15,388 nucleotides of DNA, taken from contig CABKMN010000053.1 in the NCBI GenBank assembly GCA_902373525.1, positions 1-15,388 of the forward strand, written 5' to 3'. The position numbers and the translations under genes were made by a program. This document shows, piece after piece, positions 7,263-13,570 of the stretch (the first letter of the stretch is position 1; each line of letters starts with the position of its first letter). A model generated the notes under the pieces. The model was given only the letters and a program-made list of their open reading frames with translations, was not told where the DNA came from and did no database searches. The stretch is from an uncultured Bilophila sp. (GTDB taxonomy: Bacteria > Desulfobacterota > Desulfovibrionia > Desulfovibrionales > Desulfovibrionaceae).

Positions 7263-7300
7263 TGCCTCCGGCGGCTGGGGGGCATGATGCCCCCCAGACC
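7263..7300 (+). repeat. REP-like GC-rich hairpin after the hydrolase gene
   Basis: CTGGGGGGCA (7275-7284) and TGCCCCCCAG (7288-7297) form a perfect 10-bp stem with a 3-nt loop, preceded by GCCTCCGGCGG and followed by ACCCCCT. It begins 20 nt after the stop codon. A related but interrupted sequence occurs on the minus strand right after the FUSC gene stop (about 9070-9100: GGAGGCCCCCCGGC...CGGCGGAGG), which suggests a small dispersed family. There is no T-run. Confidence 0.5.
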
Positions 7301-7309
7301 CCCTCGAAA

Positions 7310-7365
7310 CGACAAGAAGGGGTTCCGCATCCGGCTGTCGCCGGACACGGAACCCTTTCTTGTCG
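7310..7365 (+). other. Long stem-loop with internal hairpin
   Basis: An 18-bp stem pairs 7310-7327 with 7348-7365; all positions are complementary except one G-T wobble. An inner CCGG...CCGG hairpin (7331-7334 with 7341-7344) sits in the loop. It lies directly downstream of the GC-rich hairpin at 7275-7297. No run of T follows, so it is not a standard terminator; it could serve as a 3'-end structure for the hydrolase mRNA or mark a mobile or repeated element. Confidence 0.6.
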
Positions 7366-7787
7366 TCCCGAGAACGTCAGACGTGCCCCGCTTTCAGCCG
7401 GGACGACCCAACGGGTATTTCAAAAAACACGTCTTGCTCCCCAATAATGTACCCAGATAAAATATACTGAAAGAATTATGGCACAGCGCAATAACACCAT
7501 TCACGGTTCACCACCTGCCGCAAAAAAAGATGGCTGAGTCATAGAAAATGGTTGATGCCTTATTCCTTGAAACGCCAAAGGAATAACCAATAACATGCCC
7601 CAAGCATGGATTCCGCCAAGGGGAGAATTGGAGAAAAAGGTCGTCGTTTCATCGTGCTGTGGAGATGAAACAACCACGTACTATGACAGAGCCCAAAAGA
7701 TTCAAAAGCCCCCCAGAAGGTGCATCCGGGAAACTTCCGACGGGGAGAGGGCATCCGCGCCGCCGCACCCCACATCCGCCCCGTTTA
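7366..7787. other. Gene-free spacer with two small dyads
   Basis: No open frame here has a ribosome binding site plus a recognisable product. The first 300 nt are A/T-richer than the genes. Two perfect inverted repeats are visible: TTATTCCTT (7560-7568) with AAGGAATAA (7578-7586), and GTTTCATC (7646-7653) with GATGAAAC (7664-7671). The part 7700-7787 is GC-rich and leads into a repeat copy. Genes on both sides point towards this spacer, so it is a convergent intergenic region and no promoter is required. Confidence 0.5.
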
Positions 7788-7904
7788 CGAAAGTCTTTGA
7801 AGGAAAGGAGGGTGGGTGCGAGCGCACTGGCGGGTTTGGGGAGGAGGAAGGGAAACGTGGGGTGTTCCCCCCTTCTTCGGAACGTTTCCCTTCTCCCTCC
7901 CCAA
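7788..7904 (-). repeat. Dispersed stem-loop repeat, copy D, at the efflux operon 3' end
   Basis: On the minus strand this starts about 9 nt after the stop codon of the HlyD-like gene. A 23-nt stem pairs 7836-7858 with 7882-7904 (21 of 23 positions), arms TTGGGGAGG...GGAAACGT-like; the loop holds a smaller GGGG/CCCC hairpin. A CT-rich segment and the tail CAAAGACTTTCG (plus strand 7788-7799) complete the element. The placement relative to the preceding gene is nearly the same as for copy C after dsrP. Confidence 0.8.
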
Positions 7905-7913
7905 TCTTCTCTT

Positions 7914-8837
7914 TTACTGCCCAAGCGTCGGCAGCGGCAGGATGGGGGAACGCTTGTCCTCTGGGTGGACGCGGACGAGCACGGAGGCGGTGGTCCCGGC
8001 GCGCAGTTCCACGTCCTTCGGCAGCGGGGTAAGCCGGATGCGGACGGGAATGCGCTGCGCCAGCCGTATCCACTCGAACGTCGGGCTGACCGACGGCAAA
8101 AGCTGCTCGCCGGTGCTGCCGTTCTCGCGCGCGATGCCCCATCCGATGCTCTCCACCACGGCCTCCAGCGGTCTGTCCGGATAGGTCATCAGCGTGACCA
8201 GCGCCTGATCGCCGGGCCGGAAGTCACCTATCTGCGTCTCCCGGAAAAAGGCGTCCACCCGGAAACTGTCCGAGCTGATCAGCGCCACCAGCGGCTTGTA
8301 GGCCACCGCCATCGTCCCCGGCTGCAAGGTCAGATTGGTGATGTAACCGTCCACCGGCGCGACGACGTGCGTAAACGCCACATCCAGATGGGCCTGCGCC
8401 AATTGCGCCTGTGCCGCCTCCACGTCCGCCTCGGCCGCCAGAAGCTGATCCCGGGCCTGCTGATACGCCTCCGGCGAGAGCGCGCCCGGTGCCTGCGCCT
8501 CAAGCCGCGTATCCCGCCCGGCCCTGTCCCGGGCCTCGCGGGCCACGGCCTCCTTTTGGTGCAGATTGGCCTCGGCCTGCGCCAACGCCACCCGGACAAG
8601 CCGGTCGTCCAGATCAAAAAGCGGATCGCCCGCCTTCACGTACTGATTGTCCCGCACGTGTACGACCGTGATCGGCCCGGATACCCGGGCGGCGACCTCC
8701 ACAACCTCGGCCTGCACCATCCCGTCGCGCGTCCACGGATTCCTGAAATACGCGGTGTAACGGATGTAGCAGAACACGCAGGCAATCCCGATGATCAGCA
8801 AAGTCAGGAACCAGCGAAACAGACTGTTGACGCTCAT
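7914..8837 (-). CDS. HlyD/EmrA-type membrane fusion protein (AaeA-like)
   Basis: This 307-aa protein is the periplasmic adaptor of an efflux system. One N-terminal membrane helix (residues 7-28) is followed by a beta/lipoyl segment (about 46-80, VSGPITVVHVRDNQYVKAGD), a helical hairpin (about 82-150, Ala/Gln/Glu-rich) and the second lipoyl half (153-187, VVAPVDGYITNLTLQPG). A beta-barrel domain runs to the end. The ATG at 8837 overlaps the stop of the DUF1656 gene (ATGA), so translation is coupled; a longer in-frame start at 8900 would run through that gene. With FUSC and DUF1656 partners it matches the AaeA role in export of aromatic carboxylic acids; the substrate here is inferred. No outer-membrane TolC-like gene is in the window. 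It is the last gene of the cluster and is followed by repeat copy D. Confidence 0.9.
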   Translation of the reverse strand: MSVNSLFRWFLTLLIIGIACVFCYIRYTAYFRNPWTRDGMVQAEVVEVAARVSGPITVVHVRDNQYVKAGDPLFDLDDRLVRVALAQAEANLHQKEAVAREARDRAGRDTRLEAQAPGALSPEAYQQARDQLLAAEADVEAAQAQLAQAHLDVAFTHVVAPVDGYITNLTLQPGTMAVAYKPLVALISSDSFRVDAFFRETQIGDFRPGDQALVTLMTYPDRPLEAVVESIGWGIARENGSTGEQLLPSVSPTFEWIRLAQRIPVRIRLTPLPKDVELRAGTTASVLVRVHPEDKRSPILPLPTLGQ

Positions 8838-9037
8838 AACACCATCCCGAACGGTACGAGGAGACACACATAAATCACGAGCAGGGCCGCAAACACCCAA
8901 GGCGGATTGGCGAACCAGCCGGACAGACCGGCACGGTTCAGAAAAAACGCCGTCGCCAGCGCCCCGAGCACCGCAAGCAGCACGACGGGCAGGAACGGCG
9001 AAAAATAGACGCCCATCAGGGCAAGCTCATGCGGCAT
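8834..9037 (-). CDS. DUF1656 small membrane protein (AaeX-like)
   Basis: This 67-aa protein has two hydrophobic helices (about residues 8-32 and 46-66) linked by a short loop (NRAGLSGWFANPP). Size, the N-terminal MPHELALMGVYFSP and position beside HlyD and FUSC genes match DUF1656/AaeX proteins, whose role in the exporter is not established. AAGGGAGAGG lies just upstream of the ATG at 9037. The stop overlaps the HlyD-like start by four bases. It is separated from the FUSC stop by 63 nt that contain a GC-rich inverted repeat (CTCCGC/GCGGAG, 9072-9086). Confidence 0.88.
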   Translation of the reverse strand: MPHELALMGVYFSPFLPVVLLAVLGALATAFFLNRAGLSGWFANPPWVFAALLVIYVCLLVPFGMVL

Positions 9038-9100
9038 AACGACCTCTCCCTTAACGCTTGATTGAAATCCCCTCCGCCGGGCGGAGCCGGGGGGCCTCCG

Positions 9101-11206
9101 TCAGAATCTTTCACGGGAATCGGCTTCCACGGGAATCGAGCGCATCACGTCGAGCGTGTTGGATACCGCCTTCATGATGCCTCCGCAGGAAACGATCATT
9201 CCCTGCACGGCCGGCCGATCCACGCCGCCCTCGGACCGGACGAGCGCGCGGAGGTTTTCCTGCATCACGCGCGCCGCCCGCTGCATGGACTCCAACTGTC
9301 CTTTCAGCGTACCGCCGGACATCGGCGGCAACTCGTCGTCGGACAGGCACAGGACGTCCCGGTCCATCGTCCGCAGCCGGGCGTACAGGCCGGACATCGC
9401 CGCCACCATGTCCCGCACCTCCGTGGAAAAGACCTGCGCGATCTCGGGCTTCACGAAGCCCACGGGGAGTTTTTGGGACAGCATGGCGATTTCGTCGGCG
9501 AGAAACCGCGTCCGGTGCAGCCGGAAGAGCACCCGCAGCCGGAACGTCAGCGAACGCCGCCGCCCGCCGCATTCACGGAGGTGTCGCAGCATCTTGCCCG
9601 ACGAGAGGAAAAACGCCCGTTGTTTCCGAAGAAACAGCGCCTCCGTATTGGGCATGAAAAAGACGTAGTGGACCAGCGACACGATGGAAATCCCGAACAG
9701 CAGGGTGTACGATCCGGTCAGCAGCTGCCCGAAATCGTAGGTCGGCACGTTCGTGAAGTTGCCGAGGGACAGCCACGGGAGCATGAAGGCCTGCTTGGCG
9801 AAATTCTGGTCCCGGCGGGGAAAGGCGAAGGAAATGAGGAAGCCGGTCACGCCCATCAGCAGCAGAAACTCTCCGAGATTGCCCAGAACCGGATACACGA
9901 ACACGTAGAGAACGCCGGTGCACAGAATGCCGAGCCCGAACGTGAGCACCTGCGCCAGCGGCTTGTCCTGTCCGGTCATGACGCCGATCATCCCGAGCAG
10001 AATGGTCATTTCGAGGAAGGCGATGGATTCGAGGCCGGGCGGATTCAGCAGTATCCAGCACAGCGCGGCCACCCAAAAAATGACGAACATCTGGGACATG
10101 TAGGCGTACTGCTCCGGCTTGATCACCGCGAAATCCTTGGACGCCTCGCTCCGGGACAGGACCGGTGCGGGGGCTCCGTGCAGCAGGAAGGCCGCCAGCC
10201 CGATCAGTTCGCGGCACAGCGCGCACTGTTCCGCGTAGAGCTGGATTACGGAGAACGCCAGTCCCTTGCGGGTCGAACCGAGCTGTTCGAATACGGTCTC
10301 GTCCATGTCCAGCGGGCGCACCTCCTCCGGGTTGGCCGACCCCACCGGCGCGTCTTCCCGTCCGACGGCGTCCAGTTGTCCGAAGAGCTGCCCCAATTCC
10401 GCAATCCGGGAATCGAATCCCGGAAACAGGGCCGCCATGTCGAGGTCCTTCATGGCGACGAGCGTTCCGGTCCATTTGCGCTGGAGTTCCAGCAGTTCGG
10501 CGCTGCACCGGATGGCCCGCATCCAGAAATCCCGGTAGCGGTAGACCTGATAATTTTCCAGCCGCACCGCCGGGACAAGCTGTTCGGTCGTCGCCACGAC
10601 GTCGCGCATGGCGACGTATTGGGCGTACATCCGGGGCATCTTGCCTTCCTCGTCCCCGGCGTTCATGTCGAACAGTTTCTTGTGCCCTTCCATGAGCCGC
10701 CCCATGTCCCTGTGCAGCACCCGGATGGATGTCCGCGGGGAAAAAATCACGGTGACGGCGGTGTACACGCCGATGCCGAGCAAGGTTTCCTCGGCCCGGT
10801 AGACGGACAGGTAAAAGCCGTTCTGCGGCTGGTGGATGCCCATCAGGACGATGACCAGCGTGACGATGCACGAAATGAAGTAGACGTAGCCGTAGGAGGC
10901 GCTGGCGAGCATGAGCGACATCATCAGGCACACGTAGACGGACAACGCCGCGAGCGTGACGAACCGATCCTGTGCGAACAGCGCGAGCAGTATGAGGCCG
11001 ACGGCCGCGCCGAGGAACGTGCCGAACATCCGCAGGACGCCCTTCTGCAACGACTGCCCGATGCTCGGCAGGCTGACCACGAACACGGTGAACCCCGCCC
11101 AGAACGGCCTGTCCATATGCCAGTAGAACGCCAGCATGTAGGTGCAGACGAAAGCCAACGCGGTTTCGGTGGCGTTGTGGATGCGGGCGGACAGTTCGTT
11201 GGTCAT
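9101..11206 (-). CDS. FUSC-family inner-membrane efflux protein (AaeB-like)
   Basis: This 701-aa protein has the duplicated architecture of the FUSC/aromatic acid exporter family: a membrane block near residues 14-165, a soluble middle region to about 360, a second membrane block near 362-520 and a soluble C-terminus. Features such as MDRPFWAGFTVFVVSLPS in the first block are typical. It would move the substrate across the inner membrane to the HlyD-like adaptor. E. coli has the order aaeX-aaeA-aaeB; here the AaeB-like gene comes first. ATG 11206 is preferred over the TTG at 11266 because it starts just before the first helix, but neither has a strong ribosome binding site. The gene is divergent from the tRNA-Val gene, and its promoter must lie in the 130 nt between them. 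Confidence 0.9.
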   Translation of the reverse strand: MTNELSARIHNATETALAFVCTYMLAFYWHMDRPFWAGFTVFVVSLPSIGQSLQKGVLRMFGTFLGAAVGLILLALFAQDRFVTLAALSVYVCLMMSLMLASASYGYVYFISCIVTLVIVLMGIHQPQNGFYLSVYRAEETLLGIGVYTAVTVIFSPRTSIRVLHRDMGRLMEGHKKLFDMNAGDEEGKMPRMYAQYVAMRDVVATTEQLVPAVRLENYQVYRYRDFWMRAIRCSAELLELQRKWTGTLVAMKDLDMAALFPGFDSRIAELGQLFGQLDAVGREDAPVGSANPEEVRPLDMDETVFEQLGSTRKGLAFSVIQLYAEQCALCRELIGLAAFLLHGAPAPVLSRSEASKDFAVIKPEQYAYMSQMFVIFWVAALCWILLNPPGLESIAFLEMTILLGMIGVMTGQDKPLAQVLTFGLGILCTGVLYVFVYPVLGNLGEFLLLMGVTGFLISFAFPRRDQNFAKQAFMLPWLSLGNFTNVPTYDFGQLLTGSYTLLFGISIVSLVHYVFFMPNTEALFLRKQRAFFLSSGKMLRHLRECGGRRRSLTFRLRVLFRLHRTRFLADEIAMLSQKLPVGFVKPEIAQVFSTEVRDMVAAMSGLYARLRTMDRDVLCLSDDELPPMSGGTLKGQLESMQRAARVMQENLRALVRSEGGVDRPAVQGMIVSCGGIMKAVSNTLDVMRSIPVEADSRERF

Positions 11207-11338
11207 GGCGGCGGGGGTAACAAGTTGAAGATACCCCCATACTACCGCGCCGGGAACGCCCGTCAATCCACTGAGAGCGTTGAGAGCGCCTCTTTACTTC
11301 AAACCCGTTTTCCCGTAGAAGAAGCGCTGCATACGAAC

Positions 11339-11414
11339 GGGCGGTTAGCTCAGTTGGTAGAGCGCCGCCCTTACAAGGCGGATGCCGGGAGTTCAAGCCT
11401 CTCACCGCCCACCA
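11339..11414 (+). tRNA. tRNA-Val (anticodon UAC)
   Basis: This 76-nt cloverleaf includes an encoded CCA end. Acceptor GGGCGGT (11339-11345) pairs perfectly with ACCGCCC (11404-11410). The D arm is GCTC/GAGC. The anticodon arm is CCGCC-CTTACAA-GGCGG with anticodon TAC, reading GUA and other valine codons. The T arm is GGGAG-TTCAAGC-CTCTC with one G-T pair. Discriminator A at 11411 is followed by CCA at 11412-11414. A terminator follows after 9 nt, so it is a single-gene transcription unit. Confidence 0.97.
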
Positions 11415-11423
11415 GAAATTTCA

Positions 11424-11460
11424 GGGACTTATGGAAACAAACCATAAGTCCCCTTTCTTT
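11424..11460 (+). terminator. Rho-independent terminator of tRNA-Val
   Basis: GGGACTTATGG (11424-11434) and CCATAAGTCCC (11442-11452) form a perfect 11-bp stem with an A-rich 7-nt loop, followed by CTTTCTTTTC. It begins 9 nt after the tRNA CCA end. Confidence 0.88.
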
Positions 11461-11948
11461 TCCCGGCATATAAGCAAGAAAGGTTCAACAGAGCTTTCAA
11501 CGGAAACAAGGCGACTCGGTTCCGGCCTGCTACCGCACTATGCCTTTGGGAAAAAACAGTTACAACGCGCAACGTTCCCCAGAGAACCCGTCCCACGGGT
11601 ACCGCGCCGCTCCCCCATGCCTGCTCTTGAATAAAAGACGAAGCCTTCCCCGGACTGGGGAAAGTCCAACCAGCGCACTCAAGGCACCCCCTTGTTTTCC
11701 AAGTAGAAAAAAAGAGGCTTGCAGAGCCAGAGTGCCGGCAGTGAACACCCCATACGCCGGACAGCCGCCTTCCAACGGGCGACTTGCCACGGCGGCTTCT
11801 TGCTCTTAGGAATGATTCAGGGAATCAATCCCATCCTGATCCGGCGCCGAGGCATCCGGTCCCATGCCCTGCGTCTGCCGGGAGACCGAATTCCGGTATA
11901 CCATTCGTGTTTTTCAAAGCCGTTGGGCAGAAACCAAAGGAGAACCCC
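11461..11948 (+). other. Gene-free region upstream of the DUF4125 gene
   Basis: No convincing gene is seen; the open frame covering 11784-11948 is an upstream extension of the DUF4125 frame and lacks a ribosome binding site. A small hairpin TTCCCC/GGGGAA lies at 11646-11662. AGCCGCC (11763-11769) pairs with GGCGGCT (11791-11797) and is followed by TCTTGCTCTT, a weak terminator-like structure. The promoter of the DUF4125 gene probably lies here, but no -35/-10 pair could be assigned. Confidence 0.4.
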
Positions 11949-12572
11949 ATGATGGATGACAAGAATACTCTGATCCAGCAGTTGTGCGATCTGGAATGGA
12001 CGATGTTCGACAAGGTCAAAAACGAAGGTGGACGCGCTTCATGTCAGAACGATTCCGGTTTCTTCAAAAAAATGCGCGCATGCCAGTTCAAAAGCTGGAG
12101 CCTGCCTCTGCTTGAAAGCTACCGGGAAGACCTTGAACGGGCGGACCGGGAAGGCCGCAACCTGCCCGAAGAAAAATACGCCTTCATGATGGAACGGACC
12201 CACCCCGATGCCTTCGCGGCAATACGAGATCACCTGCCGCGCGTAAGCGAGGAGGCACTCGGAATGATCGCCGAGATCGCCAAAATACAGGTCGAGTGGG
12301 AACGGGAAGTGGACCTCGCCTATCCCCGCATGCGCTCCGCGGGCCGTCCTCTGACCAGCGAGCAGGATACGCCGTGGCAGACCTCCTTTGAAACGTATCT
12401 TGTGGGGGAACTCAAGACCTACTCCCTAAAAACCCTTCGCCTGTATCTGGAATACCTTCGGAACTGTCAGGAAACTGGACGCAATCTCGCGAAGGAAGTG
12501 GCGGAACACATTTCCACCGCCTACGGATACGCCTCTCTCGAAGACGCCGAACGGAACGCGGGGAAACGGTGA
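11949..12572 (+). CDS. DUF4125 family protein
   Basis: This 207-aa protein is predicted soluble and mostly helical, without signal peptide. The N-terminal part (LIQQLCDLEWTMFDKVKNEG, then GRASCQND) is characteristic of DUF4125 proteins, in which the invariant NEGGRASCQ stretch stands out. No function is established for the family. AGGAG at 11938-11942 lies 6 nt before the ATG at 11949; a second ATG directly follows at 11952 and could also be used. Length fits the family. The gene is monocistronic: a tRNA terminator lies upstream and a strong terminator at 12671 downstream. Confidence 0.85.
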   Translation: MMDDKNTLIQQLCDLEWTMFDKVKNEGGRASCQNDSGFFKKMRACQFKSWSLPLLESYREDLERADREGRNLPEEKYAFMMERTHPDAFAAIRDHLPRVSEEALGMIAEIAKIQVEWEREVDLAYPRMRSAGRPLTSEQDTPWQTSFETYLVGELKTYSLKTLRLYLEYLRNCQETGRNLAKEVAEHISTAYGYASLEDAERNAGKR

Positions 12573-12575
12573 GCC

Positions 12576-12605
12576 CACTGACGTCTTCCGTTGACGGAAG
12601 CAGTG
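12576..12605 (+). other. Bulged stem-loop just after the DUF4125 gene
   Basis: CTTCCG (12585-12590) pairs with CGGAAG (12595-12600) around a TTGA loop. The stem is extended by CACTG (12576-12580) with CAGTG (12601-12605), leaving a 4-nt bulge (ACGT) on the 5' side. It begins 3 nt after the stop codon and has no T-run. Confidence 0.5.
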
Positions 12606-12670
12606 TCTACGCCATAAGCGAGTATTTTCGCGCATAACAGCGTATGATAAGCAAATACGATAGTCCCACA

Positions 12671-12698
12671 ACGCCCGTGCCCTGTACGGGCGTTTTTT
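12671..12698 (+). terminator. Rho-independent terminator of the DUF4125 gene
   Basis: ACGCCCGT (12671-12678) and ACGGGCGT (12686-12693) form a perfect 8-bp stem with a 7-nt loop, followed by six T (12693-12698). It lies about 100 nt after the DUF4125 stop. Confidence 0.88.
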
Positions 12699-13217
12699 CT
12701 CTCCAACCGACCCACCTCCAGAGAGAGGGCTGGTTTCCACTCCTGATTGAGTGCGGTTCCCACTTCGTCCGGACGACGACATGGAATCGGATTGTGCCCT
12801 CGTCTCCGCCATAGCTTCCTCCGTGTCGGGGGCCAGTTCCGGGCCGATGCCCGGCGCGCCTCTCCGCCGCCTCCGCGCGGCCCTTCCCTCCGTTCCGACT
12901 GCCTCCCCTGTCCGCGTCTTTCGGCCTCCCTCCCTCTGCGTTCCGCCCGCCGTTCCCCGCGCCTTTTGTTTTTCTCCCACGTCCGAAAGCCCGTTTTCCG
13001 CTCCTCCGTGCGAAGGGTTTCCCTTTCATGACGGCGTATTCCATCTCTTTGTGAAAAAGAGTCCTATATCTATTGGAAGTGTGGCCTTCACTGCATTTCT
13101 CGCGCTTAGCAACGGGCGTGCCAGCACACCCATCAAGGCGCATCTTTGTGTTTATTTTTTATAATATCTTTTTTAACGCATAGTTATATAGCAAAGACCT
13201 CTCCCGTCTTTCCGATT
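12699..13217. other. Pyrimidine-rich gene-free region
   Basis: The plus strand is strongly C/T-rich from about 12830 to 13030, so the minus strand is G/A-rich and yields Arg/Gly-rich open frames in two phases (up to 178 codons). None has a good start signal or a recognisable domain, and the phases overlap each other, so they are not called as genes. From about 13140 to 13195 the sequence becomes very A/T-rich (TATAAT at 13160-13165), which may be promoter-like, though no matching -35 was found. Confidence 0.4.
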
Positions 13218-13246
13218 GAAAAAAATTTCACTTTTTTTCGTGAAAT
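13218..13246 (+). other. Two mutually exclusive small hairpins
   Basis: GAAAAAAA (13218-13225) can pair with TTTTTTTC (13232-13239). Alternatively ATTTCAC (13225-13231) can pair with GTGAAAT (13240-13246). Both pairings are perfect but use overlapping bases, so only one can form at a time. The site lies about 325 nt upstream of the MFS gene; whether it is transcribed is unknown. Confidence 0.35.
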
Positions 13247-13484
13247 GCTGCACTCGTAACATTCCGGCCTTTCCCTTTCCCGTATGGTTCAAACATGCTT
13301 TTCCGGAAAAGCCGTTGCCGATCCGCACGATAAAAAGGGACGCATTCCGTACGCTTTTCGGCGTAACGGACTCCGCTTCTGCGGGGATACGCCGTCTCAA
13401 ACATCAAGCGATGACCGAAAAGAGATGCTTGAATATCCTGTTACCGTTGTGAACAACAGAAACGACGCATTCCATTGTATGTTC

Positions 13485-13517
13485 ATATACGTCATCATTA
13501 CATCATGATGCGTATAT
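13485..13517. promoter_or_regulatory. Inverted repeat upstream of the MFS gene, candidate operator
   Basis: ATATACGTCATCAT (13485-13498) faces ATGATGCGTATAT (13505-13517) across 6 nt. All bases pair apart from one unpaired T in the left arm. The high A/T content and position 54-86 nt before the start codon suit a regulator binding site or an RNA hairpin in the leader. The regulator is unknown, and no regulator gene is in the window next to it. Confidence 0.5.
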
Positions 13518-13520
13518 ACA

Positions 13521-13554
13521 ACGCTGAAGAGCGTCGATCCTGAACAGAATCGAC
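13521..13554 (+). other. Two tandem leader hairpins before the MFS ribosome binding site
   Basis: ACGCT (13521-13525) pairs with AGCGT (13530-13534) over a GAAG loop. GTCGAT (13533-13538) pairs with ATCGAC (13549-13554) over a 10-nt loop and is followed by TTTT. The second stem ends 4 nt before the GGAGA ribosome binding site (13559-13563). Stems are short, so the structures may be fortuitous. Confidence 0.35.
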
Positions 13555-13570
13555 TTTTGGAGAAGCGATT

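Noticed and set aside
9062..11473. 803-codon plus-strand open frame opposite the FUSC gene
   Set aside because: It is antisense to a well-supported FUSC protein, runs through the tRNA-Val gene, and has a low-complexity His/Arg/Gln-rich translation.
11339..11950. tRNA-Val as attachment site of a genomic island
   Set aside because: No integrase and no repeat of the tRNA 3' end were noticed in the window; the downstream gene is an ordinary DUF4125 gene.
12607..13143. 178-codon minus-strand Arg/Gly-rich open frame as a gene
   Set aside because: There is no suitable ribosome binding site or domain, two phases are open over the same bases, and it overlaps the DUF4125 terminator.
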